DNA of 64,000 nt, taken from Bacteroidales bacterium. GTDB taxonomy: Bacteria > Bacteroidota > Bacteroidia > Bacteroidales > P3. The translations under genes were made by a program, and so were the position numbers. Under the pieces are notes generated by a model. That model was given only the letters and a program-made list of their open reading frames with translations. It made no database searches and was not told where the DNA came from. The DNA lies in assembly GCA_028708845.1 (NCBI GenBank), contig JAQVXZ010000003.1:84151-148150 (forward strand), in the 5' to 3' direction. This document shows, one piece after another, positions 44,068-55,331 of this stretch; the stretch's first letter is position 1; each line of letters opens with the position of its first letter.

Positions 44068-44088
44068 GGTTTAATTGGAATATAGATT
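44046..44088. terminator. Long perfect hairpin overlapping the GyrI-like gene's stop codon
   Basis: AATCTATATTCCAATT (44046-44061) and AATTGGAATATAGATT (44073-44088) form a 16-bp perfect stem with an 11-base loop that holds the stop codon. There is no T run on either strand, so termination is uncertain; it lies between convergent genes. Confidence 0.5.
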
Positions 44089-44125
44089 CTTGTATAGATA
44101 TGTTTTATTTGATTTCTCTATATTG

Positions 44126-44875
44126 CTAGTCTTCTAAGAAGAAAACTATTGTGCTAACAACTCTTGCTTTTTGAAGGTAGGGTTCTTTTGGTGCAGAAGA
44201 TGTTTGTTCTTCGTCGTAATAATATGTTCCTACGATTGAAATTTGACCTTGTGAGGCTGTTTTGATTTTTCCAAGTTTGGATTTTGAATCATTTGCAAAC
44301 TGCTCTCCTGACAATCGTGCATTCTTTGTGCTTTCTGCAATCAGAGCTGGTTTAATGCTATTAAGTTCTGGGAACTTATAATCACAATTTATTTCAGAAG
44401 AAAGGTTTTTGCCTATTAGGTCTAAGTCAATATTATTACTCATTGAACTTGCTTTCTCAACATCGCTGACAGTAATTCTAATGATTCTTGTTGCTTTATA
44501 ACGATCTATCTTTACGTTTTGTTTTAGGTTATAGTCGTATCTATAATATTCTTTACCATCATAAATACTTATTTCTTCTGTTTTTATATTGGTTTCTTTA
44601 TAACCCTTTTCTTTTAAATAACTCAAGATATTATCAATGTTCTTATTGGTCGTTGATATAATATCTTGTGGATTATCTCCAGAGGATGATACTTTGATAT
44701 TGATGTATGCTTCGGTTGCTTTGATTTCTTTTTCTGCAAGTCCCTTAACCGTTACAACCCTATCCTTATCGCTAAATGACTTTAAGCCTTTATAGATAAA
44801 ATAACCAAGAAATATTAAACTTATTGCTATTAATAAGCCAACAATAATTGTGGTTAATTCTTTTCTGTTTTCCAT
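44126..44875 (-). CDS. SIMPL (DUF541) domain protein
   Basis: The 249-residue protein has one N-terminal membrane anchor (about 8-28) and a SIMPL domain facing the periplasm: VVTVKGLAEKEIKATEAYINIKVSSSGDNPQ, ATRIIRITVSDVEKAS and ALIAESTKNARLSGEQFANDSKSKLG. The family (Bp26/YggE-like) forms oligomers and is tied to envelope or oxidative stress in a few bacteria, with no settled mechanism. The lipoprotein gene lies 18 bases upstream on the same strand. Confidence 0.92.
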   Translation of the reverse strand: MENRKELTTIIVGLLIAISLIFLGYFIYKGLKSFSDKDRVVTVKGLAEKEIKATEAYINIKVSSSGDNPQDIISTTNKNIDNILSYLKEKGYKETNIKTEEISIYDGKEYYRYDYNLKQNVKIDRYKATRIIRITVSDVEKASSMSNNIDLDLIGKNLSSEINCDYKFPELNSIKPALIAESTKNARLSGEQFANDSKSKLGKIKTASQGQISIVGTYYYDEEQTSSAPKEPYLQKARVVSTIVFFLED

Positions 44876-44893
44876 TAATGTGTTAATTTAATT

Positions 44894-45433
44894 TTAGTTG
44901 CTTACAGATGTTTGGTTTATAGGAAACTCTTGAAAGTATATAATTACATTTGCATCATCTCGATAACGACTATCATGAGGTGGTTTCAGCTTTCCTGTGA
45001 ATTTGGCATTAACTAGTCCGTTTTCGTTTTTCAGAATCTTTAACGTACCTGATTGATAAATCATCCACTCCTTAAATTCAAAAACTCCTTTTATATCATT
45101 CCAAACTTTGTTTTCAATATATTGTACTGTGTAATTGGAGAAACTACCATCATCATTCACTGCTGCATTAATATAAACTCTTTTCTTAAACTCGCGAATA
45201 TCATAATCAGTACATACAACAAAGTCTAATCTTCGATTATCTGTTGTTAATTGCATTTGAGGAAAATCATCTCCTTGCCATACTATATCATCAACTTGGA
45301 TTTTAAAGTATCTTCCTGTTTCAGGGATTCCAATCCAGAAATCTTTTCCGAATTCTTCTTCTGTTTCGCAACTTGAAAATAGAAAAGGGATTATTAATAT
45401 AAGTAGGATTGATAAGGTATTAATTCTTTTCAT
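44894..45433 (-). CDS. Lipoprotein of unknown function
   Basis: The 179-residue product starts at MKRINTLSILL with a lipoprotein signal and lipobox FSSC (Cys at about residue 22). The rest is a beta-rich domain with no family I recognise (WIGIPETGRYFKIQVDD, WQGDDFPQMQLTTDN, TGKLKPPHDSRYRDDANVIIYF). It may act with the SIMPL protein encoded 18 bases downstream. An upstream in-frame start would add 11 residues and spoil the signal peptide. Confidence 0.75.
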   Translation of the reverse strand: MKRINTLSILLILIIPFLFSSCETEEEFGKDFWIGIPETGRYFKIQVDDIVWQGDDFPQMQLTTDNRRLDFVVCTDYDIREFKKRVYINAAVNDDGSFSNYTVQYIENKVWNDIKGVFEFKEWMIYQSGTLKILKNENGLVNAKFTGKLKPPHDSRYRDDANVIIYFQEFPINQTSVSN

Positions 45434-45523
45434 GATAAAAAATATTTGTAGCAAATCAGTATGCAAAGAAAGTGAAATAAAATAAATTAATCAAGTTTTT
45501 TGCCATATAAATTATATAACAAC

Positions 45524-45566
45524 AAAAAAGCCGTTAATGTAAACAATAACGGCTAAGTTTTTTAAT
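45524..45566. terminator. Bidirectional terminator between DUF1015 and lipoprotein genes
   Basis: AGCCGTTA (45530-45537) and TAACGGCT (45548-45555), with six A on the left and six T on the right; on the minus strand it ends the DUF1015 transcript. Confidence 0.8.
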
Positions 45567-45581
45567 TAAGTGTAGACAGGT

Positions 45582-46835
45582 TTAGTCTAATGAGTGAATA
45601 ACCAATCCAGAACGAAGTTTAGGTTCAAACCAAGTTGTTTTAGGAGGCATAATGTTACCACTGTCTGCAATATTAATTAATTGTTGCATTGAAACAGCGT
45701 AAAGTGCAAATGCTACTTTCATTTCACCACTATCAACTCTTCTTTCTAATTCTCCCAAACCTCTAATTCCTCCAATAAAGTCAATTCTTGTTGAAGTTCT
45801 AAGGTCTTTGATGTCTAGAATTTGATCTAATACTAAATCAGAAAGTATTGTTACGTCTAAAACTCCAATAGGGTCATTGTCGTTATAAGTTCCTGGTTTA
45901 GCAGTTAATTTATACCAATAACCATCAATATACATACTGAATTCATGAAGCTTAGAAGGTTCATAGATTTCCTTACCCATTTTTTCAATTACGAATGACT
46001 TTTCTAATTTAGCGATAAATTCTTCTTGAGTCAATCCATTTAAATCCTTAACAACTCTATTGTAGTCGATAATCTTTAATTGATTGTCTGGGAAAATAAC
46101 TGCCATGAAGTAGTTGTATTCTTCATTCCCTGTATGGTTAGGGTTTGCAGCCTTTCTTTCGCTACCAACTCTTGCAGCAGCAGCAGTTCTATGGTGACCA
46201 TCAGCAACGTAAAGAACAGGAATATCTTTTTCAAATATTTCTTCAATTCTCTTTATTTTAGCTTGGTCGTTTATTACCCAAAATGTATGACCAAAGCCAT
46301 CTAATTTTGCAACGAAATCATAAGTAGGTTTTTCGTTTTTAACTATATCAGAAACTATTTGATCAATTTCTTTATGAGCAGGGTAAGCAAAGAAAACAGG
46401 TTCAACGTTAGCACTTGTAATGTTAACGTGAATCATTCTATCATCTTCTTTATCCTTACGAGTTAGTTCGTGTTTCTTGATAACGTTATTGAAATAATCG
46501 TCAATATGAGCACATCCAACAATGCCGTATTGAGTTCTTCCATCCATTGTTTGAGCATAGATATAAAGTTTTGGTTCTTCGTCTTGAACTAACCAACCTT
46601 TATCCTTAAACATATTGAAGTTTTCAACAACCTTATCATATACTTCTTTTGAATGCTCATCAACTCCTTCTGGTAAATCAATTTCTGCTTTAGTAACTCT
46701 AAGAAGAGAAACTTCATTTCCTTTTGCTTCTATTCTTGCCTCAGCAGAATTTAGAACATCATATGGACGAGATGCTAAATTTTCAGCTATCTCAACTGGT
46801 GGGCGAAAACCCTTAAAAGCTTTAACTATTGCCAT
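45582..46835 (-). CDS. DUF1015 domain protein
   Basis: The 417-residue protein is full length for DUF1015 (SerB-associated family in Bacteroidota): FKGFRPPVEIAENLASRPYDVL at the start, SLLRVTKAEIDLPEG, YVADGHHRTAAAARV in the middle and DFIGGIRGLGELERRVDSGE near the end. Function is unsettled; other Bacteroidota often carry it with serine biosynthesis genes, which are absent here. It has its own promoter (46881-46889) and terminator. Confidence 0.93.
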   Translation of the reverse strand: MAIVKAFKGFRPPVEIAENLASRPYDVLNSAEARIEAKGNEVSLLRVTKAEIDLPEGVDEHSKEVYDKVVENFNMFKDKGWLVQDEEPKLYIYAQTMDGRTQYGIVGCAHIDDYFNNVIKKHELTRKDKEDDRMIHVNITSANVEPVFFAYPAHKEIDQIVSDIVKNEKPTYDFVAKLDGFGHTFWVINDQAKIKRIEEIFEKDIPVLYVADGHHRTAAAARVGSERKAANPNHTGNEEYNYFMAVIFPDNQLKIIDYNRVVKDLNGLTQEEFIAKLEKSFVIEKMGKEIYEPSKLHEFSMYIDGYWYKLTAKPGTYNDNDPIGVLDVTILSDLVLDQILDIKDLRTSTRIDFIGGIRGLGELERRVDSGEMKVAFALYAVSMQQLINIADSGNIMPPKTTWFEPKLRSGLVIHSLD

Positions 46836-46880
46836 TTTCTAATTGTATTTATATTTTTAATACTTGTTCAATTATAATCT

Positions 46881-46889
46881 GCAAAAATA
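46881..46889 (-). promoter_or_regulatory. Promoter of the DUF1015 gene
   Basis: Minus-strand TATTTTTGC, about 45 bases before the start codon. Confidence 0.55.
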
Positions 46890-46960
46890 GTTTATATTTC
46901 GGAGACCACAAAACAACTAAAAAGAAACTAGTGGAAAAAGGGTAATAACTAAGAACTAAT

Positions 46961-47046
46961 AAAATGAAACGAAGAAAGAATTTGCTGAAACGAAGAAAGA
47001 AAAAATTAATTCAAAGAAAGGATTTCCTGAAACAGCGTTTCATTTT
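46961..47046. repeat. Array C: three 21-bp units between inverted ends
   Basis: Ends AAAATGAAACG (46961-46971) and CGTTTCATTTT (47036-47046) are inverted repeats identical to those of array A. Units start at 46970, 46991 and 47012 (CGAAGAAAGAATTTGCTGAA, a diverged copy, and CAAAGAAAGGATTTCCTGAA), followed by CAG. Confidence 0.8.
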
Positions 47047-47278
47047 AAAGACTTGAATATATGGTTTTAATAAGGAATAAGCTATGGTTATAAGGTGATT
47101 TCTCTACTTTTTGACAATAATAATAAAGTATATATAATAAGAAAATAAATTTATCTTTTAAAGTTTGGTTTTCAATGTTTTAAGGGTTGGTTGTCTAATG
47201 ATATTTTTTTTTACATCGACTAAACATATATTATTAGAGATAATCTTAGTAATTTTGAAGTCATTTTACATTTTAATT
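47047..47278. other. Non-coding stretch upstream of clpC
   Basis: AT-rich; an open frame from 47165 merely extends clpC with non-homologous hydrophobic residues. No convincing TAnnTTTG box was found for clpC. Confidence 0.45.
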
Positions 47279-49852
47279 ATGGATGCTAAACTAACAGAAC
47301 ACGCGAAAAACGTAATAAAGGCAGGGAGTGATGAAGCAATGAGGCTTCGAAGTGATTTCTTCGGAGTAGAGCATTTGTTTTTAGGTATTGTACGAGAAAA
47401 AGAATGTAAGGCAATGCAGATATTGTCTGATTTTAATATTGATCCCCAGTCTATTAAAAAGGAAATAGAACAAACCTATAAAAAGCAAAACATCTTAAAT
47501 ACTATCAATCAAGATAGAGATGTGCCTCTTTTGAAGCAAACGGAAAGAGTTATTAAGCTTTCTTTTCTTGAAGCAACTGATATAGGTGTTGAGGAAATTG
47601 GTACAGAACATTTCTTGGCTGCAATATTAAAAGAAGGTAATAACTTGGTTGCAAATATTCTTTTTGGTCACGGATTAACCTACGAAATAATTCATTCATG
47701 GATAAAAACTCAAGCAGAGGCTTATAAAGACGAAAATGCAGAAGAGGGAGAGGATGATGACGAAGATGAAATAAGTTATAAACACAAGTCCAACGATAAT
47801 TCCCTTTTCTTAGATGATACTCAGGATGATTTTTCTTTTGAGGGTAAAGTACCTATGAAGAAATATAAAAAAGTTGGTTCTTCGCAAAACGATAAGAAGC
47901 CTACACCATTTCTAGATAATTTTGGAAAAAACTTATCTGAGCAAGCTCAAATGGGTTTAATAGATCCAATTGTTGGAAGAGAAATTGAAATGGAGAGGAT
48001 TGCACAAATTCTTTCAAGAAGGAAGAAAAACAATCCAATTTTAATAGGTGAACCTGGTGTTGGTAAAAGTGCAATTGCAGAAGGACTAGCCCTTAGGATT
48101 GAAGCAAAGGATGTTCCTTACACATTGTATAAGAAAAAGATTTATACTCTTGATTTAGCTTCAGTTGTTGCAGGCACAAAATACAGAGGTCAGTTTGAAG
48201 AAAGGTTAAAAGGATTAATAACAGAGCTAGAAAAGAATCCTGAGATAATTCTCTTTATTGATGAGATTCATACTATTGTTGGAGCAGGTAATGCCTCAGG
48301 TTCATTAGATGCTTCAAATATATTTAAGCCCGCCCTTGCAAGAGGAGAAATACAATGTATAGGTGCAACAACTCTTAGTGAATATAGGAAGAATATTGAG
48401 GCAGATGGAGCCTTAGAAAGAAGGTTTCAAAAAGTAATGATTGAGCCTACTACAGCTGACGAAACTCTAACCATACTTAAAAATATTAAGTTCAAATACG
48501 AAAATCATCATAAGGTAAGATACGATTTAAAGGCACTTGAGGCTTGTGTTAAGCTTTCTGAAAGATATATCAACGATAGGCAATTGCCAGATAAAGCCAT
48601 TGATGCATTGGATGAGGCAGGGGCAAGAGCACATGTGAAAGACTTAAGGGTTCCAGATGATCTTGTTGCTACTGAAAAGAAAATTAATGCCTTAGAGACA
48701 GAGAAGAAAGAAGTTGTTATTAAAAGAGAGTTTGAAAAAGCAAAACAACTTAAGAATGAAATTGATGATTTGAATGACGATTTAGCTGTAAAGTATAAGG
48801 TTTGGGAAAAAGAAATAGAGAATAACTATATTAAGGTAACCGAAAATGATATTGCTAATGTTATTTCTATGATGAGCGGGGTGAAGATTCAGAAGGTAAG
48901 CTCTGACGAATCTAAGAAACTACTCAAAATGGAAGATGCTTTGAAAGCAAATGTTGTTGGTCAAAAAGAAGCAGTATCTAAAATCTCTAAATCAATACGA
49001 AGAGCTAGGGTAGGCATTAATGACCCTAACCGTCCTATTGGTTCGTTTATTTTTGTTGGTCCAACAGGAGTTGGTAAAACCCATTTGGCAAAAGAACTGG
49101 CTAAATACTTATTTGATTCCGAAAGCAATTTAATCCGTTTGGATATGAGTGAGTATATGGAAAAGCATAGTGTTTCAAGAATAATTGGTTCACCTCCGGG
49201 TTATATTGGTCATGAGGAAGCTGGTCAATTAACAGAAAAAGTTAGAATGCATCCCTATTCAATTGTTTTGTTTGATGAAATAGAAAAGGCTCATCCAGAT
49301 GTGTTTAACATCTTATTGCAAATTATGGATGACGGACACCTAACTGATTCAATAGGAAGAAGGATTGATTTTAAGAATACAATTATTATTATGACCTCCA
49401 ATGTTGGAAGTAGGAAGCTAAGAGACTTTGGAATAGGTGTAGGGTTTTCAACAACTGCAAGAACAAGTAAAGTAGAGGAAATAGAAAAGAGTATAATTGA
49501 TAATGACATAAAGAAAACCTTTTCGCCAGAGTTCCTTAATAGGGTTGATGATATTATTTTCTTCCGCTCTCTTGAAAAAGAAGATATTATTGAAATTATA
49601 GATATAGAACTTAAAAAACTAGTAAAGAGACTTAAAGACCTTGAATATAAAATTGAATTTACTTCTGAATTAAAGGATCTATTAATTGAAAAAGGAATAG
49701 ATATGCAATTTGGAGCAAGACCTTTGAGAAGAGCAATTCAACAATATGTTGAAGACGCAGTATCTGAGGCTATTCTTGAAAATAATGATATGAAAAAGAA
49801 AAATATTAAAGTTTCTCAAGAAGGTGATAAAACAAAAATAGAAATTTACTAA
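47279..49852 (+). CDS. clpC: ATP-dependent Clp protease ATP-binding subunit ClpC
   Basis: ClpC unfolds proteins for degradation by ClpP. From the ATG at 47279 (MDAKLTEHAKNVI) the protein has 857 residues: a Clp-N repeat domain (about 1-145), an acidic linker, the first AAA+ module (GEPGVGKS, Lys263), a coiled middle segment (about 430-500) and the second AAA+ module (GPTGVGKT, Lys600), ending with the D2-small domain (QFGARPLRRAIQQYVED). An upstream in-frame ATG at 47165 is rejected. The stop overlaps the mlaE start by one base. Confidence 0.95.
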   Translation: MDAKLTEHAKNVIKAGSDEAMRLRSDFFGVEHLFLGIVREKECKAMQILSDFNIDPQSIKKEIEQTYKKQNILNTINQDRDVPLLKQTERVIKLSFLEATDIGVEEIGTEHFLAAILKEGNNLVANILFGHGLTYEIIHSWIKTQAEAYKDENAEEGEDDDEDEISYKHKSNDNSLFLDDTQDDFSFEGKVPMKKYKKVGSSQNDKKPTPFLDNFGKNLSEQAQMGLIDPIVGREIEMERIAQILSRRKKNNPILIGEPGVGKSAIAEGLALRIEAKDVPYTLYKKKIYTLDLASVVAGTKYRGQFEERLKGLITELEKNPEIILFIDEIHTIVGAGNASGSLDASNIFKPALARGEIQCIGATTLSEYRKNIEADGALERRFQKVMIEPTTADETLTILKNIKFKYENHHKVRYDLKALEACVKLSERYINDRQLPDKAIDALDEAGARAHVKDLRVPDDLVATEKKINALETEKKEVVIKREFEKAKQLKNEIDDLNDDLAVKYKVWEKEIENNYIKVTENDIANVISMMSGVKIQKVSSDESKKLLKMEDALKANVVGQKEAVSKISKSIRRARVGINDPNRPIGSFIFVGPTGVGKTHLAKELAKYLFDSESNLIRLDMSEYMEKHSVSRIIGSPPGYIGHEEAGQLTEKVRMHPYSIVLFDEIEKAHPDVFNILLQIMDDGHLTDSIGRRIDFKNTIIIMTSNVGSRKLRDFGIGVGFSTTARTSKVEEIEKSIIDNDIKKTFSPEFLNRVDDIIFFRSLEKEDIIEIIDIELKKLVKRLKDLEYKIEFTSELKDLLIEKGIDMQFGARPLRRAIQQYVEDAVSEAILENNDMKKKNIKVSQEGDKTKIEIY

Positions 49853-50598
49853 TGTTTGGATTAAGAAGTTTTTTCATAGAATTTGGTGCATATCTTTTAT
49901 TAATGAAAGAAGCATTTAGGAAACCTCAGAATATGCATATATTTAAGAGGCAGATACTTCATGAGATGGATGCCTTGGGTGTGAAATCGATTCCTATAGT
50001 CGTTATTATTTCTCTTTTTGTTGGAGCAGCAGTTGTAATTCAAATGATACTTAACCTTGATAGCCCAATCTATCCTTCTTGGATATATGGTTTTGCATCA
50101 AGAAAATCTATTGTTTTGGAATTTGCCCCAACAGTTGTATCTCTAATCTTGGCAGGAAAATGTGCTTCAATGATAGCATCAGAAATAGGTTCGCAAAGAA
50201 TTTCAGAACAAATTGATGCTATGGAAGTGATGGGAGTAAATACAGCAAACTACCTAATACTTCCAAAGGTAATAGCTTGTTTAGTGTTTTTCCCTCTGCT
50301 AATTATTTTAAGTATTTTTATTGGATTAATAGGAGGAGGACTTGGAGGAGCTTTAAATGGCTTGTCAACTTTCCACTACATTGAGGGTATTAGAATGGAC
50401 TTTGCTGTCTATGACATTGTTTATGCTATTGTGAAAACAGCAGTTAATGCAATAGTAATATCATCAATAGCATCTTTTAGAGGATATACCATGAAAGGTG
50501 GCTCGGTTGAAGTAGGAATACAAAGTACAAGGGCTGTTGTTCAGAGCAGTGTTATAATAATGTTACTTAATCTATTAATGACTAATTTATTCTTCTAA
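49852..50598 (+). CDS. mlaE: MlaE-family lipid ABC transporter permease
   Basis: The 248-residue membrane protein has the MlaE pattern: FVGAAVVIQMILNL, LEFAPTVVSLILAGKCASMIASEIGSQRISEQIDAMEVMG (with the coupling helix) and RGYTMKGGSVEVGIQSTRAVV. It should form the inner-membrane core of a phospholipid or lipid transporter of the Mla type. Its stop overlaps the ATPase gene's start by one base. No MCE-domain gene follows, so the periplasmic part is elsewhere. Confidence 0.93.
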   Translation: MFGLRSFFIEFGAYLLLMKEAFRKPQNMHIFKRQILHEMDALGVKSIPIVVIISLFVGAAVVIQMILNLDSPIYPSWIYGFASRKSIVLEFAPTVVSLILAGKCASMIASEIGSQRISEQIDAMEVMGVNTANYLILPKVIACLVFFPLLIILSIFIGLIGGGLGGALNGLSTFHYIEGIRMDFAVYDIVYAIVKTAVNAIVISSIASFRGYTMKGGSVEVGIQSTRAVVQSSVIIMLLNLLMTNLFF

Positions 50599-51359
50599 TG
50601 GTTGAACTTGTAAATATTTCGAAATCCTTTGAAGGGAAGAAAATACTAAAAGACGTTAATATTAAATTTGTTCAAGGGGAATGTAATTTAATCATTGGAT
50701 TAAGTGGTAGTGGGAAAACTGTTTTAATGAAAACACTAGTTGGTCTATATCTTCCTGAACAGGGTGATGTTCTTTATGGAGGTCGTGCATTAAATAAAAT
50801 GACAGCCTCAGAACAAATTGATATTAGGAAATACATAGGCATGGTTTTTCAAGCAGGTGCTCTTTTCGACTCAATGACTATTGAAGAAAATGTAATGTAT
50901 CCTCTTCGAATGTTTCAAAGGTCTACTTATCAAAAGATGCTTGAAAGAGTTAACTTTTCATTAGAGAGAGTAAACCTAAAGGGAGTAAATAAAATGATGC
51001 CCTCTGAATTAAGTGGTGGGATGAAAAAAAGGGTTGCAATTGCTAGGGCAATAGCTGCTAAACCTAAGTATTTGTTTTGTGATGAACCTAATTCAGGACT
51101 AGACCCACAAACTTCAATTCTAATAGATGAATTAATTTACGATATAACTCGTGAATACAATATTACAACCATTATTAATACTCACGATATGAATTCTGTT
51201 GTTGAGATAGGTGATAATATTTACTATCTTCATGAAGGAGAATTATGGTGGCAAGGTAATAAAGAAAACATATTCCATAGTGATAACAAAGAGTTAAATG
51301 ATTTTGTTTTCTGTACATCATTAACTAAAAAGATTAAAGAACAAAGTGAAAACAAATAA
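50598..51359 (+). CDS. mlaF: MlaF-family ABC transporter ATPase
   Basis: The 253-residue ATPase has Walker A GLSGSGKT, the Q-loop GMVFQAGALFDSMT, signature LSGGMKKRVAIARA, Walker B YLFCDEPNSGLDP and the H-loop NTHDMNSV. The FQ-AGALFDS stretch is typical of MlaF. It pairs with the permease upstream. The end overlaps the pgpH start by 14 bases. Confidence 0.95.
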   Translation: MVELVNISKSFEGKKILKDVNIKFVQGECNLIIGLSGSGKTVLMKTLVGLYLPEQGDVLYGGRALNKMTASEQIDIRKYIGMVFQAGALFDSMTIEENVMYPLRMFQRSTYQKMLERVNFSLERVNLKGVNKMMPSELSGGMKKRVAIARAIAAKPKYLFCDEPNSGLDPQTSILIDELIYDITREYNITTIINTHDMNSVVEIGDNIYYLHEGELWWQGNKENIFHSDNKELNDFVFCTSLTKKIKEQSENK

Positions 51360-53181
51360 GAGGAAGTTTAGAAGGTTTTGGTCATCAGTAGGCAAAGTTT
51401 TTCTAATATTAATATCAAGTGCATTAATCGTTTTTATATCTCCAAAGAATGAAACCTTTAAATATGATTTTCAAAAAAATAGTTTCTGGGAGCATGAAAA
51501 CCTAATATCTCCTTTCAATATCACTATTTATAAAACCGATAATGAATTTCAGGAAGAGAAAAATGCAATAGTTAAAAACAAAAAACTTTATTTCGATGCT
51601 CAAAAAGGAGAATTTGTATCACTTCCTCAAGAAATACAAGGGCTACCTTTAGACTATATTATCTATATTGTAAAAGATACAATCTCCTATGAAATAAGAA
51701 TAGCCGATATAACAACACCACTTGAGCTTAATGAGGAGGTAACAGAAAAGAATCTACAGATACAATTAAATAATATATCTCCTATAAAAGAATCAATATC
51801 GAAGGGCGATCAAATAATTCTTACTGGAGAACAAATAGATGAAACTAAATATGAGGCTTTATCTATCTATAAAAAGGAATATGAGAAGCAATACGCATCT
51901 CAGAAAACTAAATACAAACAAATATTAGGTCAATTTATATTAGTTTCATTGGCTCTATTGGCAATGCTATTCTTTTTCAAATATATAATACCAGAGCTAT
52001 ATAACGACACAAAGAAAATTCTTCTAATACTATTCGTTATAATCCTTATGGTTATAACCACATCATTAATAATTGACATTAACTCCCAATACATACATAT
52101 AGCCCCACTTTGTCTAACTCCAATTCTAATTAGAACGTTTTTCGACTCACGATCCTCACTCTATGTCTTTTTGGTAAATATAATCATTATTGGATTTTCT
52201 GTACCCCATAGTTTTGAATTTGTATTCTATCAGCTAATGGTTGGAATGATGGTAATTATAAGCATGGAGCAGTTGGAAACAAGAAAGGATTTCTTTAAAA
52301 CAAGTTTACTTGTCTTCTTAACCTATTCAATTATATATTTAGCCCTAACTCTTATTCAAGATGCCGACCTAAGCAAAATTAATCCATATAGATTCTCTTA
52401 TTTTGCAATAAATGCAGCACTAACCTTATTAGCTTTCCCATTAATTTATATTTTCGAAAAGATATTTGGATATGTTAGTGAGTTATCCCTATTAGAATAT
52501 TCAGACACCAATAGTAAAATCCTGAGAGAATTGTCAGTTAAAGCTCCAGGAACCTTTCAGCACTGCGTTCAGGTAGCTAATATTGCAGAAGAACTAATAC
52601 ATCAAATTGGAGGAAATGCATTACTTGCAAGAGCAGGCGCCCTTCACCACGATATAGGCAAAACTCTTAAGCCATTGTTTTACATAGAAAACCAACATAC
52701 AGGTTTCAACCCACATAACGAAATTAATAATGAGGAATCAGCACAAATAATCACCTCACACGTGGTTGACGGAGTTAAACTAGCACACAAATACAAACTA
52801 CCAGAACCATTAATTGACTTTATACGCACTCACCACGGAACAAGCAAAACAAAATACTTCTACAATAAACAAAAGCTAGAGCATCCAAACCTACCAATTG
52901 ATGAAAATATATTTACCTATAAGGGACCAAAACCATTTTCAAGAGAAACAGCAGTTGTAATGATGGTAGATAGTGTTGAGGCAGCCTCAAGAAGTATGTC
53001 AAATCATTCTGAAAAAGTAATTAGTGATTTGGTAGATAATATCATCGATGAGCAAATAAAAACAAATCAGTTTTCCAATGCAGATATAACTTTTAAGGAT
53101 ATATCAGCCATCAAACAACATCTTAAGCTTAAACTACAAGCAGTCTATCACACTAGAATAAAATATCCGGTATCTAACTAA
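51346..53181 (+). CDS. pgpH: 7TM-HD domain phosphodiesterase, PgpH type (c-di-AMP)
   Basis: The start is a GTG at 51346, 14 bases inside mlaF; no ATG gives the full signal-anchor. The 611-residue protein has an N-terminal membrane segment, an extracytoplasmic domain (about 35-195; shorter than in Firmicutes PgpH), seven membrane segments (about 200-385) and a cytoplasmic HD domain with FQHCVQVANIAEEL, ALHHDIGKT and the later HVVDGV/RTHHG. This is the 7TMR-HD family, whose PgpH members hydrolyse c-di-AMP. Together with cdaA it would complete c-di-AMP turnover. Confidence 0.88.
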   Translation: MKTNKRKFRRFWSSVGKVFLILISSALIVFISPKNETFKYDFQKNSFWEHENLISPFNITIYKTDNEFQEEKNAIVKNKKLYFDAQKGEFVSLPQEIQGLPLDYIIYIVKDTISYEIRIADITTPLELNEEVTEKNLQIQLNNISPIKESISKGDQIILTGEQIDETKYEALSIYKKEYEKQYASQKTKYKQILGQFILVSLALLAMLFFFKYIIPELYNDTKKILLILFVIILMVITTSLIIDINSQYIHIAPLCLTPILIRTFFDSRSSLYVFLVNIIIIGFSVPHSFEFVFYQLMVGMMVIISMEQLETRKDFFKTSLLVFLTYSIIYLALTLIQDADLSKINPYRFSYFAINAALTLLAFPLIYIFEKIFGYVSELSLLEYSDTNSKILRELSVKAPGTFQHCVQVANIAEELIHQIGGNALLARAGALHHDIGKTLKPLFYIENQHTGFNPHNEINNEESAQIITSHVVDGVKLAHKYKLPEPLIDFIRTHHGTSKTKYFYNKQKLEHPNLPIDENIFTYKGPKPFSRETAVVMMVDSVEAASRSMSNHSEKVISDLVDNIIDEQIKTNQFSNADITFKDISAIKQHLKLKLQAVYHTRIKYPVSN

Positions 53182-53203
53182 CCACTATCTCATTTTTTTT
53201 CCT

Positions 53204-53212
53204 TACATTTGC
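53204..53212 (+). promoter_or_regulatory. Promoter of gyrB
   Basis: TACATTTGC, 28 bases before the start codon. Confidence 0.6.
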
Positions 53213-53219
53213 AAATTGA

Positions 53220-55187
<1,968 letters not shown>

Positions 55188-55211
55188 AGCAAAAGCAAAA
55201 AAAAATACTGT

Positions 55212-55249
55212 AAAGGGAATTGATAAATAGAAAATCAATTCCCTTTTTC
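55212..55249 (+). terminator. Terminator of gyrB
   Basis: AAAGGGAATTGAT (55212-55224) pairs perfectly with ATCAATTCCCTTT (55234-55246), followed by five T. Confidence 0.9.
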
Positions 55250-55331
55250 TTTGCTTTACTAATTTTCTTTTTTGATTTTAATCTTTTGAAATAAAGAAAC
55301 AGTAAAATATTACGCTGTAACGATATAAGAT

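Noticed and set aside
47165..47278. Upstream start for clpC
   Set aside because: The extra 38 residues are hydrophobic and non-homologous; Clp-N begins at 47279.
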